Assembly (NCBI GenBank): GCA_007122315.1
Contig: SKUB01000131.1
Location: 1 to 64,000, forward strand
Reading direction: 5' to 3'
Length of the DNA: 64,000 nt
Origin: Pseudomonadales bacterium
GTDB lineage: Bacteria; Pseudomonadota; Gammaproteobacteria; Pseudomonadales; Azotimanducaceae
In this document: piece by piece, positions 1 to 7,092 of the stretch
Position numbering within the stretch: the stretch's first letter is position 1
Layout of the letters: every line of letters starts with the position of its first letter
Program-made: the position numbers and the translations under genes
The notes under the pieces: generated by a model
Seen by the model: the letters and a program-made list of their open reading frames with translations, nothing else
Told to the model about the DNA's origin: nothing
The model's database searches: none

Positions 1-20
1 ACCAACTGAGCTATTCCCGC
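1..20 (-). tRNA. tRNA-Gly, 5' end only (cut by window edge)
   Basis: Read on the minus strand, the first 20 bases of the window give GCGGGAATAGCTCAGTTGGT, the acceptor strand and D-arm start of a bacterial tRNA-Gly of the GCC type. Its 5' end lies 41 bases downstream of tRNA-Glu, so the two are probably co-transcribed. The anticodon lies outside the window, so the isoacceptor is inferred from the conserved 5' half alone. Confidence 0.75.
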
Positions 21-61
21 GTATCAACCAAATCTACCACCTCGGGCAGACTTGGCAAAGA

Positions 62-137
62 TGGCGTCCCCTAGGGGATTCGAACCCCTGTTACCGCCGT
101 GAAAGGGCGGTGTCCTAGGCCTCTAGACGAAGGGGAC
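62..137 (-). tRNA. tRNA-Glu (anticodon UUC)
   Basis: This is a complete 76-base tRNA read on the minus strand. The acceptor stem starts GTCCCCT and pairs with AGGGGAC, followed by an encoded CCA end. The anticodon stem CCGCC/GGCGG closes the loop CTTTCAC with anticodon TTC, and the T-arm carries GGTTCGAATCC. It is the first gene of a tRNA-Glu/tRNA-Gly transcript that continues past the left edge. A promoter-like -35/-10 pair lies just upstream. Confidence 0.97.
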
Positions 138-187
138 ACTGTACTCCCTGCCGCCCCGGCCAGGACCTCTGAGGCGACAGGCGGCGT

Positions 188-215
188 AGTCTAGCAGCGG
201 TTTGCTCCGAGTCAA
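188..215 (-). promoter_or_regulatory. sigma-70 promoter of the tRNA-Glu/Gly operon
   Basis: On the minus strand a -35 TTGACT (210-215) and a -10 TAGACT (188-193) are separated by 16 bases. They are followed by a GC-rich discriminator (ACGCCGCC), as is usual for stable-RNA promoters under stringent control. The predicted start, near 182, lies about 45 bases ahead of the mature tRNA 5' end. No start site has been measured. Confidence 0.6.
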
Positions 216-321
216 GAAAAGTGATGCTCAGGCGTCTTCCGGCAACCGAACAGCGTCCGCAACGCACAAAAGATTGCCACGGAGATCGGTCCGTCCGCGC
301 TGCGCGCGGCCTGGACGCTCC

Positions 322-349
322 CAAAAGCGCCGCCCTGGAGGGCGGCGCT
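322..349 (-). terminator. Rho-independent terminator after the DUF481 gene
   Basis: A near-perfect GC-rich hairpin (AGCGCCGCCC / GGGCGGCGCT around a 4-base loop, 326-349) lies 8 bases past the stop of the DUF481 gene. On the minus strand it is followed by TTTT. It separates that gene from the tRNA operon promoter downstream. Confidence 0.8.
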
Positions 350-356
350 GCGGCGA

Positions 357-1376
357 TCACCAGGTGAAGCCGATTCCGATGATGTAGGTGACGTCGGACT
401 TCTTGCGTCCCGGGGCCGGCTCGGTCTCGTGGTCGAAGTCCAGCCTCAGATTCGTGCTCAGGAAGGAATTGAGCGCATAGCGTACGCCGGTGGACGTCTG
501 CAGGAGCTCACCCCGGTCGCGTTCGGCCAGGACCAGCATTTCGTTGCGGTGAAACAGCTCCAGGCGCTTGCCCATGAAGAAGCGGTTGTAGTCGGCACTG
601 AGACGGAATGCCCGATTGTTGTCACTTTCGCCACCGACCTTCTCGATCACCTCACTGATGCCGCTTTCGACCGATAACGCGCCGAGTGACGTGTCCCAGA
701 ACTGATAACCGACTCCCACACCCAGCGTGATCCGATAATCCACCTCCCGCAGTTCGTCCTGGAAGTATTCGCTGCTGCCAAAGGCATACCAGTCATCCTG
801 AAAGAACCAATCCAGCTGGTAGCCGACCCGATACAGTTCCCGGGTCGTATTGCCGTCGTCCTTCTTCAGGTCGACGTCCGCATTGGCGACGTGGCGGAAC
901 TTACCGCGGCGCAACAGCGAGTGCGCCCGCAGGGCGTGGCTCTCGGTATCGCTGTTGCCGTCGGAGATATTGAGCCCGTAAGTCAGCCGGGATTCCCAGC
1001 GATCCGTCGGCCGCCCGGTCAGCGCGTTGACGCTCGCCTGCCGAATCGCGGCCACGTCCAGCGGTCGTTCGCCAGCGTCGTCCACAACCACCTGCCGCCC
1101 TTCGTCATCGGACTGCAGCCGGGCCGTGGTGCGCTCGCCGTCGGGCAGCGAAAGGTTGATTTCCCGCTCCGTGTCGATGGAGGCAATGGCGTCGCGCTTG
1201 ATCAGCAGCACCCCGCCCCATTCCGTCTTGATCCGCAGCGTGCTGGCATCGATGCTCTCCACGCTGCCGCTGACACGGTCGCCGCTCTTCAGCAACACGA
1301 CGTCTGCGTGGGCGGGTGCGATGAGCGCTACGATCAGTACGATGGCGAGCGAAAGTGCTCTGTAAACGACAGCCAT
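357..1376 (-). CDS. DUF481 (YdiY-like) outer-membrane protein
   Basis: This 339-residue protein has an N-terminal signal peptide (hydrophobic stretch ending PAHA-DV). A short soluble part follows (residues ~25-105: VVLLKSGDRVSGSV, typical of a small beta domain placed before DUF481). The C-terminal DUF481 region (~115-339) is rich in alternating aromatic/polar strands and ends in F-T-W, the aromatic last residue expected for an outer-membrane barrel. The family is known as salt-inducible in some bacteria, but its role is unclear. The ATG at 1376 is chosen over a GTG six bases upstream because GAGGAG lies five bases before it. A terminator follows the stop. Substrate or pore function is unknown. 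Confidence 0.85.
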   Translation of the reverse strand: MAVVYRALSLAIVLIVALIAPAHADVVLLKSGDRVSGSVESIDASTLRIKTEWGGVLLIKRDAIASIDTEREINLSLPDGERTTARLQSDDEGRQVVVDDAGERPLDVAAIRQASVNALTGRPTDRWESRLTYGLNISDGNSDTESHALRAHSLLRRGKFRHVANADVDLKKDDGNTTRELYRVGYQLDWFFQDDWYAFGSSEYFQDELREVDYRITLGVGVGYQFWDTSLGALSVESGISEVIEKVGGESDNNRAFRLSADYNRFFMGKRLELFHRNEMLVLAERDRGELLQTSTGVRYALNSFLSTNLRLDFDHETEPAPGRKKSDVTYIIGIGFTW

Positions 1377-1433
1377 GGTCACTCCTCGGGGCTGTTGATG
1401 GATGGCATTCGGGGCTGCCGAACGCAGTCTAGT

Positions 1434-2324
1434 TCAAGTCTGACCGCCGGCATCGAGCAGGCGGGTACCCACCCAATGCCGGGCGAAATGATTGGCCGTC
1501 CGGCCACTGCGGTTGCCTCGGGCCAGGGCCCAGCGCAGGGCCTCTGCCCGCGCCTCCTCATCGAATGGCAGCGATTCCCCATGACGCCGGGCGAGCCTGC
1601 CGACCCAGTGGGCAGCAACGTCCAGATACTGGGCCTGAGGCATGGGCTGGAACGACACCCACAACCCGAACCGGTCGGACAGCGAGACTTTCTCCTCGGT
1701 CGTCTCCCCCGGATGGATCTCGCCATCGGGGGTGTGGCGGGTCTCGAGGTTCTCGGCCTGAAATTCCGGCAGCAGATGCCGTCGGTTCGACGTGGCGTAA
1801 ATGACGATGTTCTCGGAGGTGGTGAACACCGAACCTTCGAGCACGCTTTTCAGCGCCTTGTAAGAGGGATCGTCCGCCTCGAAAGAAAGATCGTCGCAGA
1901 ACAGGATGAACCGCCAGGGCTCCGGTGCGAGTCGAGCGACGATCTCGGGCAGGGACGTCAAAGCCGCGCGATCCACCTCCACCAGCCGCAGACCGTCCGC
2001 CTGATGGGCATTCAGCAGGGCGTGGACCAGCGACGACTTGCCGCTGCCGCGAGCACCCCAGAGCAGGACGTTGTTGGCCGGCAGGCCGGCGATGAACTGG
2101 CGCGTATTGACGAGCACCCGGCGCTTCTGCCGCTCGATGCCGAGCAGATCGTCAACGCCGATGGGATCCACCTGCCCGCGCGGCGCAAGGTGCCCCCCCA
2201 GAGGCCCCGCCCGCCAGACGGCTGCAGGAATCTGCGCGAAGTCCACCGGCGGTTCCAGCGGCGGCAGCCACGCCTCGAGGCGCTGCAGAGCGCGGCCTAG
2301 CGCCTGTTCCAGGGCAGCGTCCAC
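1434..2324 (-). CDS. DUF815-family AAA+ ATPase
   Basis: This 296-residue P-loop ATPase has Walker A GARGSGKSS near residue 90 and an acidic Walker-B-like stretch, FILFCDDLSF, about 55 residues later. The sensor-like IYATSNRRHL and the segment S-D-R-F-G-L-W are hallmarks of the DUF815 family, a single-domain AAA group of unknown substrate found across proteobacteria. The open frame extends to an ATG at 2378, but that extension lies inside the peroxidase gene and is low-complexity. The GTG at 2324, ten bases past the peroxidase stop, starts the conserved part and fits translational coupling. No clear ribosome site is visible. Confidence 0.85.
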   Translation of the reverse strand: MDAALEQALGRALQRLEAWLPPLEPPVDFAQIPAAVWRAGPLGGHLAPRGQVDPIGVDDLLGIERQKRRVLVNTRQFIAGLPANNVLLWGARGSGKSSLVHALLNAHQADGLRLVEVDRAALTSLPEIVARLAPEPWRFILFCDDLSFEADDPSYKALKSVLEGSVFTTSENIVIYATSNRRHLLPEFQAENLETRHTPDGEIHPGETTEEKVSLSDRFGLWVSFQPMPQAQYLDVAAHWVGRLARRHGESLPFDEEARAEALRWALARGNRSGRTANHFARHWVGTRLLDAGGQT

Positions 2325-2331
2325 GCTTGGT

Positions 2332-2820
2332 TCAGGCCAGCGCCTTGCGGACGGGCTCCGCCAGGGACTCGGGTGCATCGTTGGGCGCGAACCGGGCGAG
2401 TACCGTGCCGTCCCGGGCCACCAGGAACTTGGTGAAGTTCCATTTGATCGCTTCGGACCCGAGCAGTCCCTTCTTGGAACTCTTCAGTGCCTTGAAGACG
2501 GGGTGGGTGTTGGGGCCATTGACGTCCACCTTCGCAAACATGGGAAAGCTGACGTCGTATTTCAGCGAGCAGAATTCGCGGATCGCGGCCGCATCACCGG
2601 GCTCCTGCTGCATGAACTGATTGCAGGGAAAGCCCAGCACTTCCAAGCCCGCATCACGATGCTCCCGGTAGAGTTTCTCGAGACCTTCGTACTGGGGCGT
2701 GAACCCGCACTTGCTGGCGGTATTCACCACCAGCAGAACCTTGTCCCTATAGGCATCGAGGGTGGTCCGTTCGCCGTCCAGCGTCTCCACTTCCGTATCG
2801 TAGGGAAACTGCTTGCTCAT
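2332..2820 (-). CDS. Glutathione peroxidase family (thiol peroxidase, BtuE-like)
   Basis: This is a 162-residue thioredoxin-fold peroxidase that reduces hydroperoxides. The peroxidatic cysteine is in NTASKCGFTPQ (about residue 38). The rest of the catalytic tetrad is visible: Gln in GFPCNQFMQQ, and Trp-Asn in IKWNFTKFL. The enzyme is the cysteine rather than the selenocysteine type, since no in-frame TGA is needed. Bacterial members often use thioredoxin rather than glutathione, so the reductant is uncertain. It has no signal peptide and is cytoplasmic. It is probably co-transcribed with the DUF815 ATPase, whose GTG start lies ten bases after its stop. Confidence 0.93.
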   Translation of the reverse strand: MSKQFPYDTEVETLDGERTTLDAYRDKVLLVVNTASKCGFTPQYEGLEKLYREHRDAGLEVLGFPCNQFMQQEPGDAAAIREFCSLKYDVSFPMFAKVDVNGPNTHPVFKALKSSKKGLLGSEAIKWNFTKFLVARDGTVLARFAPNDAPESLAEPVRKALA

Positions 2821-2952
2821 GCTCGTTCCGTTATCGAGGCCCGTGGCCGAAGCCGCGCATTCTACCCTGCATGGAGCCCAGGCTCACGAGTTGGTGGATC
2901 ACCGCATGCACACACCGGACACGCAGCCTTCGCAGGTGCATGACACGGTGCA

Positions 2953-4407
2953 TTGAGGGACACTGGCTCGCGTCGAGAAGCCGGCCGGAAGCGCACCCTG
3001 GAGACCACGACCCTCACCGCCTTCGGCGGCTATCTGCTGATTCTCTTCGCCATCGCGTACTTCGCCTGGCGGCGAACCCTCGGCATATCCGACTACGTTC
3101 TCGGCGGCAGGACTTTGGGCCCAGGGGTGACAGCGCTGTCCGCCGGGGCATCGGACATGAGCGGCTGGCTGTTGCTCGGACTGCCCGGCGCCATCTACTT
3201 GAGCGGGCTGGGTGAAGCGTGGATCGTGGTCGGTCTGCTGCTGGGCGCCTGGGCGAACTGGCGCCTGGTGGCCGGGCCCCTGCGCCGGGCATCAGCCGCC
3301 GCTGATGACGCGCTGACGCTGCCGGAACTGCTCAGCCGCGTCCTGACGCGAGGTGGCGACCGGCAGACCCTGCGCCTGTTGCGGATGACAGCCACGGTGC
3401 TGATCCTGTTCTTCTTTACCTTTTACGTGGCTGCGGGCCTGGTGGCTGGCGCACGCCTGTTCGAGACCACCCTCGGACTGGACTACCACACGGCCCTGTT
3501 CGTAGGTACGGCCATCATTGTCGCCTACACCGTGGCGGGCGGGTTTCTGGCCGTGTCCTGGACGGACTTCTTTCAGGGCAGCCTCATGCTGCTGGCGCTG
3601 GCGGCCGTACCGATTCTCCTGATGTTCGGTGCGGCCGGCCCCATCGTGCCGCCCGCAGGCCACCTCGACCCTTTCACCGACCTGACGCTGCTGGCGTTGC
3701 TGTCACTGCTGGCCTGGGGTCTCGGCTACTTCGGCCAGCCACACATTCTCGCCCGCTTCATGGCCATCGGTGATCCGGAGCAGCTGACCCGGGCTCGGCA
3801 CATCGGCATGTCCTGGATGTTCGTGACCACCGTCGCCGCCGTGGCCATCGGTATCGGCGGCAGCGCCGTGTTTGCGCCGGCGCTGGACGAACCGGAGACC
3901 GTATTCATTGCCCTCACCCAGCTCCTGTTTCATCCGGTGGTGGCGGGGATCGTGCTGGCTGCAATCCTCGCCGCCGTGATGAGCACCATCGACTCCCAGC
4001 TCCTGGTGGCGTCGACGTGTCTGGCGGAAGACGTCTACAAGACCTGGATCCGACCGAGCGCGAGCAGTACCGAACTGGTGAAGGTGGGTCGCTTCGCCGT
4101 CCTGAGCGTGGCCGGGATTGCGCTATGGCTGGCGCTGAACCCGGAGAGCCGCGTCCTGACGCTGGTGAGCCACGCCTGGGCGGGCCTCGGCGCGAGTTTT
4201 GGTCCGGTCCTGCTGCTGGCCCTGCACTGGCCACGCCTGACGGCCATGGGCGCACTGGCAGGCATGTTGACCGGCGGCATCACGGTGGTGGTCTGGAGCG
4301 AGCTCTCTGGCGGCTGGTTCGAACTCTACGAGCTGTTGCCGGCGTTTCTGCTGGCGGGGGCCGTGGCCATCGCCGTGAGCCTCATCCGCGGCGGCGAGGA
4401 AGCATGA
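2953..4407 (+). CDS. putP: Sodium:solute symporter, PutP (proline) type
   Basis: This is an inner-membrane protein of about 484 residues with around 13 hydrophobic segments, of the SSS family. SAGASDMSGWLLLGLPG near residue 65 and the later AAILAAVMSTIDSQLLV match the sodium- and substrate-binding regions of PutP sodium/proline symporters. The overall length is typical. The start is uncertain: the frame opens with a TTG at 2953, there is no in-frame ATG before the first helix, and a CTG at 2998 preceded by GGAAG is another option. The 3' end overlaps the convergent small membrane protein by 26 bases. Proline specificity is inferred from similarity only. Confidence 0.88.
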   Translation: MRDTGSRREAGRKRTLETTTLTAFGGYLLILFAIAYFAWRRTLGISDYVLGGRTLGPGVTALSAGASDMSGWLLLGLPGAIYLSGLGEAWIVVGLLLGAWANWRLVAGPLRRASAAADDALTLPELLSRVLTRGGDRQTLRLLRMTATVLILFFFTFYVAAGLVAGARLFETTLGLDYHTALFVGTAIIVAYTVAGGFLAVSWTDFFQGSLMLLALAAVPILLMFGAAGPIVPPAGHLDPFTDLTLLALLSLLAWGLGYFGQPHILARFMAIGDPEQLTRARHIGMSWMFVTTVAAVAIGIGGSAVFAPALDEPETVFIALTQLLFHPVVAGIVLAAILAAVMSTIDSQLLVASTCLAEDVYKTWIRPSASSTELVKVGRFAVLSVAGIALWLALNPESRVLTLVSHAWAGLGASFGPVLLLALHWPRLTAMGALAGMLTGGITVVVWSELSGGWFELYELLPAFLLAGAVAIAVSLIRGGEEA

Positions 4408-4783
4408 CCACGTTGTCCCCTTGCCGGACGTAGACCCGACGCTCGCGGCCCGGCCCATGCAGTCCGATGCGGCCGGTTTCGAACAGCCGCAGATCACATG
4501 AACTGACGGCGCCGCCCTCGGGCTCGAAGACGACGCTGTTGCCGCTCAGGTGCCAGCGGCCTGTTTCTTCCTTGCGCCCGGACGGACCTTCGTTGACTTC
4601 CCGGTATTGCCCCCCGTCGAGATCGCCGCTGAGCTCGAGACGGTAGTGAACGCCGTCCTGATCACCCTGCCAGCGGCCCGGCAAGGCCAGACGCGAAAGC
4701 CACGCCTGTCGGCGCTCCTGCACGTTGCGGAACAGCACCCAGGCGACTCCGGCGATCAGGGCGGCGATGAGAAGCAGACGCAT
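4382..4783 (-). CDS. Small single-pass membrane protein of unknown function
   Basis: This 133-residue protein has one N-terminal hydrophobic segment (MRLLLIAALIAGVAWVLF) and then a soluble, beta-rich domain (GRWQGDQDGVHYRLELSG ... ETGRWHLSGNSVVFEP) that resembles the small lipocalin-like or copper-resistance-type folds built from GxW repeats. I do not recognise the family. The ATG at 4783 is chosen over upstream codons because it begins the hydrophobic segment and has GAGG eleven bases before it. It lies 20 bases after the DUF3080 lipoprotein on the same strand and is probably in its operon. Its end overlaps the convergent symporter. Confidence 0.65.
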   Translation of the reverse strand: MRLLLIAALIAGVAWVLFRNVQERRQAWLSRLALPGRWQGDQDGVHYRLELSGDLDGGQYREVNEGPSGRKEETGRWHLSGNSVVFEPEGGAVSSCDLRLFETGRIGLHGPGRERRVYVRQGDNVVMLPRRRG

Positions 4784-4803
4784 AACGTGAATATCCTCTA
4801 GTG

Positions 4804-5877
4804 TCACCCGGCAGCGGGCGACAGAGCACAACGATCAAGCACATCCTGCCAGGCCGCCGTGTGCCGCTGCCGGGCCGCGACGAGACTCTGCCACGCGCTT
4901 CCCGAGGGCTCCAGAGCCTCGGCTGCGAACTCCGCAAATCCCTGCGGCGGCGTCACCCGTTGCGCAGCGGACAGCGTATCGATGGCCGCGAACCAGCGGC
5001 GCTGGGCGCCATCGATGGCCACCAGGTAAGGCTGCACCGAGTCTGCATGATACCCCCTGAACACGTTGACGAGGATGTCCGCATCCCGGGTCGGACGACC
5101 CTGCGGGCACAGGGGTCGCTCCGCCTGCCGCGCCTCCAGCAGGCGCGCGACTTCGTCGAGATAGTGGGTGAGCAGCTGCACGCCTCGCCGCACACGGCCA
5201 GGGAAGGCACTTCGGCTCAGGACCTCCCACGGTGCGTCCCAGGCGTCCATGTCGAGTTCATCCCGGCCAAGACGCGACAGCCTGTCTGCCAGCAGCCGCA
5301 GCGCATCGACCTCGCTCTGCCCTGCCAGTTCCGCGCGTTCAGGCGCCAGAGCCGGGACATCCAGGGCATGGGCCCCTGCCAGGTCACTGCCGCCCAGCGT
5401 CGCATTCCATGCCAGCACCGGCAGCCTCTCACGCTTGAACGCGACGATGTCGGCGAGATCCGCCCGCAGCGCCTCACGGTCCGGATCATCCTCGAGTCGG
5501 ATCAGGCAGCGCTCCGCCGCCAGCAGGAAACGATGCTCGTAGGACAGCAGCTGATTGGGCCGCATCACGCGGCCAAGCTGGGAACTGCGCTCCCCGATCA
5601 GGCTGCCGAGGTCGCAACGATGCAGGCTCAGGAAACGACCGAGCCCCGCCCTCAGGGGCGGCACCGCAAGAGTGCGTTCCCGGCTTCGTGGCCATGCTGC
5701 AAGCGGGGGCATTGCCTCGGGTTCCAGATCCACGTCCACGACACGCGCGATGCGGGACCGGTATTCCTCGAGCATGGCCGCGGCCGGATCTTCTGGCGCG
5801 CAGCCCGCCATCGGCAGCGACACTACGAGGCAGATGAGCAGGACAGGCGCTATCCGACGTGGCCGGTCAGAAAACAT
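4804..5877 (-). CDS. DUF3080 lipoprotein
   Basis: This 357-residue protein has a signal peptide ending in the lipobox LPMAGC (Cys at about residue 26), so it should be lipid-anchored. The mature part is largely helical, with paired cysteines (HRCDLGS, AERCLIRLEDD, DRCALSP) that could form disulfides. The segments NQLLSYEHRFLLAAERC and the overall length fit the DUF3080 family, which is largely confined to gammaproteobacteria and has no known function. Downstream, 20 bases away, is a small membrane protein on the same strand. Confidence 0.85.
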   Translation of the reverse strand: MFSDRPRRIAPVLLICLVVSLPMAGCAPEDPAAAMLEEYRSRIARVVDVDLEPEAMPPLAAWPRSRERTLAVPPLRAGLGRFLSLHRCDLGSLIGERSSQLGRVMRPNQLLSYEHRFLLAAERCLIRLEDDPDREALRADLADIVAFKRERLPVLAWNATLGGSDLAGAHALDVPALAPERAELAGQSEVDALRLLADRLSRLGRDELDMDAWDAPWEVLSRSAFPGRVRRGVQLLTHYLDEVARLLEARQAERPLCPQGRPTRDADILVNVFRGYHADSVQPYLVAIDGAQRRWFAAIDTLSAAQRVTPPQGFAEFAAEALEPSGSAWQSLVAARQRHTAAWQDVLDRCALSPAAG

Positions 5878-5912
5878 CTGTGTGACCTCCGGTCACGCCC
5901 GTTTCGACAAGG

Positions 5913-6197
5913 CTACAACCACTCCCGGGTCAGGTCCTGAATCACGGCGTCGACCCGGGACTCCAGATCCCGTTCTATGCGACCGGCGAGATCGGTCGCG
6001 CCGCGCCGACTGCTCGCGACGATCAGAATGCTCCAGACGGACTCTTCAGGATCATCGCCTGCGTGCTCGCACAGTGCGACACCGCTCTCCCGCCCCAGGC
6101 GCTGACGCAGACCGCCCAGGCGCTGCCTGCGCTCCTTCAGGGACCGACAGCCATCGAGACGGAAGCTCACGTTCAGCAGGACGATGTCTGGCGTCAT
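5913..6197 (-). CDS. DUF503 family protein (YlxP-like)
   Basis: This 94-residue protein opens VLLNVSFRLDGCRSLKERRQ, the conserved N-terminus of DUF503 (YlxP-like) proteins. They have a ferredoxin-like fold and are found next to ribosome-maturation or stress genes in many bacteria, with no firm function. The ATG at 6197 overlaps the stop of the acylphosphatase gene as ATGA, which fixes the start. The upstream extension of the frame is only a shadow of the two genes before it. It ends the GNAT, acylphosphatase, DUF503 set. Confidence 0.8.
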   Translation of the reverse strand: MTPDIVLLNVSFRLDGCRSLKERRQRLGGLRQRLGRESGVALCEHAGDDPEESVWSILIVASSRRGATDLAGRIERDLESRVDAVIQDLTREWL

Positions 6198-6472
6198 CGC
6201 CGGACCTCGAAGGCCTCGAACTGGGATTCCACGGCAACGGGTGCCGCTTCGACCGCATCGACGCGGGCACCAGGTGGGCCTCGATGGGCCCAATCCAGGA
6301 GCTGTTCCAAAGCATCCGGCGCGCCCTGAACATGCATCGCAACCGTACCGTCCGCCTCGTTGCGGACCCAGCCGACGAGTCCGAGTTCGCGCGCGGTCCG
6401 CTCGGTCGCGGCGCGAAAGAACACCCCTTGCACCCGCCCCCGGACCCGGACTCCGAACGCCTTGACGGTCAT
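6194..6472 (-). CDS. acyP: Acylphosphatase
   Basis: This 92-residue enzyme hydrolyses the carboxyl-phosphate bond of acyl phosphates. The signature GRVQGVFFRAATE holds the phosphate-binding loop and catalytic arginine, and VGWVRNEADGTV holds the catalytic asparagine. Length and order match the family exactly. The start overlaps the stop of the GNAT gene (shared ATGA) and its own stop overlaps the DUF503 start in the same way, so the three genes are translationally coupled. Confidence 0.95.
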   Translation of the reverse strand: MTVKAFGVRVRGRVQGVFFRAATERTARELGLVGWVRNEADGTVAMHVQGAPDALEQLLDWAHRGPPGARVDAVEAAPVAVESQFEAFEVRR

Positions 6473-7017
6473 CAGGTGCTGCGCGCCCCATGTTCGAGAT
6501 GGGCCGCGTAGTCCTCCGGAGAAAGCTCGAAGAACACGGTATCGAGGCCATGGAAGGTACCGCGCTTGAGGAACAGCATACCCAGGCGCTGCATCACTTT
6601 GACCGAGGACTGATTGGGGGTATCGGTGGCAGCGATGATGCGCTTGAAACCACAGCGCTCGAAGCCATCGCGGATGACGGCGTGGCCGGCTTCGGACACC
6701 AGACCCTTGCCCCAGAACCGCGGCAGGATCCCGTAGAGCAACTCCGGCTCGCCGGTCTCCTCGAACGGCCGATAACCACAGAATCCGACCACGGCGTCGT
6801 TCTCGGCGCGCAGCAGCATCGCCCAGAATCCAAAGCCGCGTTCCGCAAAATTGTGCTCGCTGTCTGCAATCACCTTTGCTGCGCGTTCACGGGAAATCAC
6901 GCGGTCGTCCCACAGATAGCGGCGCACGTCCGGATCGGTCCACAGCGCGTGGAGCGCGTCGAGATGCTCCACGGCAAACGGTTGCAGACGCAGGCGCTCC
7001 GTATCCAGCTCGTGCAA
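6472..7017 (-). CDS. GNAT N-acetyltransferase, RimJ/RimL type
   Basis: This 181-residue acetyltransferase begins LHELDTERLRLQPF. VVGFCGYRPF, GILPRFWGKGLVSEA (acetyl-CoA pyrophosphate loop) and ATDTPNQSSVKVMQRLGM are the usual RimJ/RimL landmarks. The substrate is not predictable; relatives acetylate protein N-termini or small amines. A longer frame from an ATG at 7080 exists. The TTG at 7017 is preferred because GGAGG lies exactly seven bases upstream of it and the conserved sequence begins there. It is the first gene of the GNAT, acylphosphatase, DUF503 unit. Confidence 0.88.
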   Translation of the reverse strand: MHELDTERLRLQPFAVEHLDALHALWTDPDVRRYLWDDRVISRERAAKVIADSEHNFAERGFGFWAMLLRAENDAVVGFCGYRPFEETGEPELLYGILPRFWGKGLVSEAGHAVIRDGFERCGFKRIIAATDTPNQSSVKVMQRLGMLFLKRGTFHGLDTVFFELSPEDYAAHLEHGARST

Positions 7018-7092
7018 GCACCGCCCTCCACCGACATGTGCCGAACGACCGAGTCTACGGTTGACCAGGGACCGCCACAACCTGCGGACCGA